Assembly (NCBI GenBank): GCA_964468205.1
Contig: CAYXVG010000149.1
Coordinates: 1 to 6,702, forward strand
Direction: 5' to 3'
Origin: CAWELS01 sp964468205
Lineage (GTDB): Bacteria > Acidobacteriota > Terriglobia > Bryobacterales > Bryobacteraceae
Length of the DNA: 6,702 nt
The notes below the pieces were generated by a model. That model made no database searches. It had not been told where the DNA came from and saw nothing but the letters and a program-made list of their open reading frames with translations. Position 1 is the stretch's first letter; each line of letters starts with the position of its first letter. Positions 6,272 to 6,702 of this stretch are shown piece by piece. The position numbers and the translations under genes were made by a program.

Positions 6272-6639
6272 GCAAGGTAAGAGATCTGCATAAGAAGTGG
6301 TCAAAGGACAGGGATTACCGTGAGGCGTGCGAGGAATTGGCACCGGAGTTCGAGCTGGCACGAGCGATTGTGGAGGCGCGCGTGGCGGCAGGGTTGACGC
6401 AGGAGCAACTGGCGCGGCGGATGGAGACGACACAGCCGGTGGTGGCGCGGTTGGAAGGGGGTCGGGGACGGCCTTCGACGCGGACGCTGGAGAAGCTGGC
6501 GGCGGCGGGGACGCAGTTGCGGATTCGGTTTGAGCCGGCGGGGACGCGGTTGCGGATTCGGTTTGAGCCGGCGGGGAGTCTCTGCCGGGCGGGGGGACAG
6601 GCAACAGTGTCCACGCGAGCGGAGCTCTTGGGACACTGA
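6268..6639 (+). CDS. XRE-family HTH antitoxin (HigA-like), with altered C-terminus
   Basis: 123-residue DNA-binding protein of the kind that neutralises a HigB/RelE-type toxin and represses its own operon. Residues 1-30 (beginning MSKVRDLHKKWSKD) are the usual N-terminal helical arm. The helix-turn-helix is GLTQEQLARRMETTQPVVAR (about 42-61), followed by LEGGRGRPSTRTLEKLAAA, a standard XRE helix. Related proteins usually end soon after a single GT-LRI-FEP strand. Here that 11-residue unit occurs twice (AGTQLRIRFEP at 80-90, AGTRLRIRFEP at 91-101), then a 22-residue tail without family resemblance, GSLCRAGG and onward. The toxin partner upstream is only a remnant, so this is probably an orphan antitoxin. 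The N-terminal 90 residues look functional; the effect of the duplication and tail is unknown. The start is supported by AAGGAG at 6254-6259. Confidence 0.85.
   Translation: MSKVRDLHKKWSKDRDYREACEELAPEFELARAIVEARVAAGLTQEQLARRMETTQPVVARLEGGRGRPSTRTLEKLAAAGTQLRIRFEPAGTRLRIRFEPAGSLCRAGGQATVSTRAELLGH
6504..6569 (+). repeat. 33-bp tandem duplication in antitoxin gene
   Basis: Two adjacent 33-base units (6504-6536 and 6537-6569) differ at a single base (A at 6515, G at 6548; codon CAG versus CGG, Gln to Arg). Eight bases of a third unit follow (6570-6577) before the sequence diverges. The length is a multiple of three, so the frame is preserved and an 11-residue beta-strand unit is duplicated. The near identity suggests a recent slippage or unequal-exchange event. 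Confidence 0.95.
6605..6638. repeat. Palindromic hairpin overlapping antitoxin stop codon
   Basis: CAGTGTCC (6605-6612) and GGACACTG (6631-6638) form a perfect 8-bp inverted repeat. Inside it GAGC (6617-6620), GGA and GCTC (6624-6627) make a second nested stem. The outer right arm includes two bases of the TGA stop codon (6637-6639). No T run follows, so it is not a standard intrinsic terminator. It could be a short interspersed palindromic repeat or an RNA-stability or attenuating hairpin. Confidence 0.7.
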
Positions 6640-6673
6640 AGCCAGTCCCTGGGTGTCTGCTAAGGGGGGCTTC
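6638..6673. repeat. Weak inverted repeat downstream of antitoxin
   Basis: GAAGCC (6638-6643) and GGCTTC (6668-6673) are a 6-bp inverted repeat spanning a 24-nt spacer. It abuts the preceding palindrome. A five-T run occurs about 10 bases further on (within 6681-6687), too far away and too poorly placed to call a terminator. The last 29 bases of the window show nothing else. Confidence 0.35.
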
Positions 6674-6702
6674 GGGGTAGAGTTTTTCGCGCTCGCCAGC
6701 CA

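Noticed and set aside
6504..6577. CRISPR-like repeat array
   Set aside because: The units are directly adjacent without spacers and lie inside a coding frame; this is a simple tandem duplication.
6638..6690. Intrinsic terminator after the antitoxin
   Set aside because: The stem is only 6 bp with a 24-nt loop, and the T run does not follow the stem directly.

Overview
The window looks like GC-rich (about 60% or more) bacterial chromosomal DNA from an accessory, defence-island-like region. All supported genes read on the + strand. The taxon cannot be fixed from the sequence. G-ending codons dominate in long stretches (gcg, cgg, ggg, gag), and the family mix (MTase, HipA-like kinase, DUF3037, RelE-type fused helicase, XRE antitoxin) would suit a soil or environmental lineage such as Acidobacteria, but that is only an impression.

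Layout. Bases 1-2312 hold the 3' part of a large beta-class DNA adenine methyltransferase. Its reading frame is open from the first base and opens with the catalytic DPPYG motif, so its N-terminus lies outside the window. Next come a HipA-family kinase-like protein (2315-3127), a DUF3037 protein (3124-3921, ATGA overlap with the kinase) and an SF1 UvrD-type helicase with an N-terminal RelE/ParE-like domain (3938-6001). These four genes are 16 nt or less apart, or overlap, and probably form one operon. Bases 6002-6267 contain no intact gene. They hold a possible intrinsic terminator (6126-6167) and the 3' stub of a HigB/Gp49-type toxin gene (about 6176-6271). The stub overlaps by ATGA the start of an apparently intact XRE-family antitoxin (6268-6639). 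The 3' end of that antitoxin gene carries an exact-length 33-bp tandem duplication and a palindrome that runs into the stop codon. Bases 6640-6702 have a weak inverted repeat and no gene.

How the genes may work together (inference). The methyltransferase could mark self DNA, the helicase could act on unmarked or damaged DNA, and the kinase-like/DUF3037 pair could be a regulatory or effector module. The methyltransferase resembles those paired with large helicases in type III-like or class 1 DISARM-like loci, but no such restriction subunit is in the window; it could lie upstream. The downstream XRE/HigB remnant looks like a separate, decayed toxin-antitoxin module.
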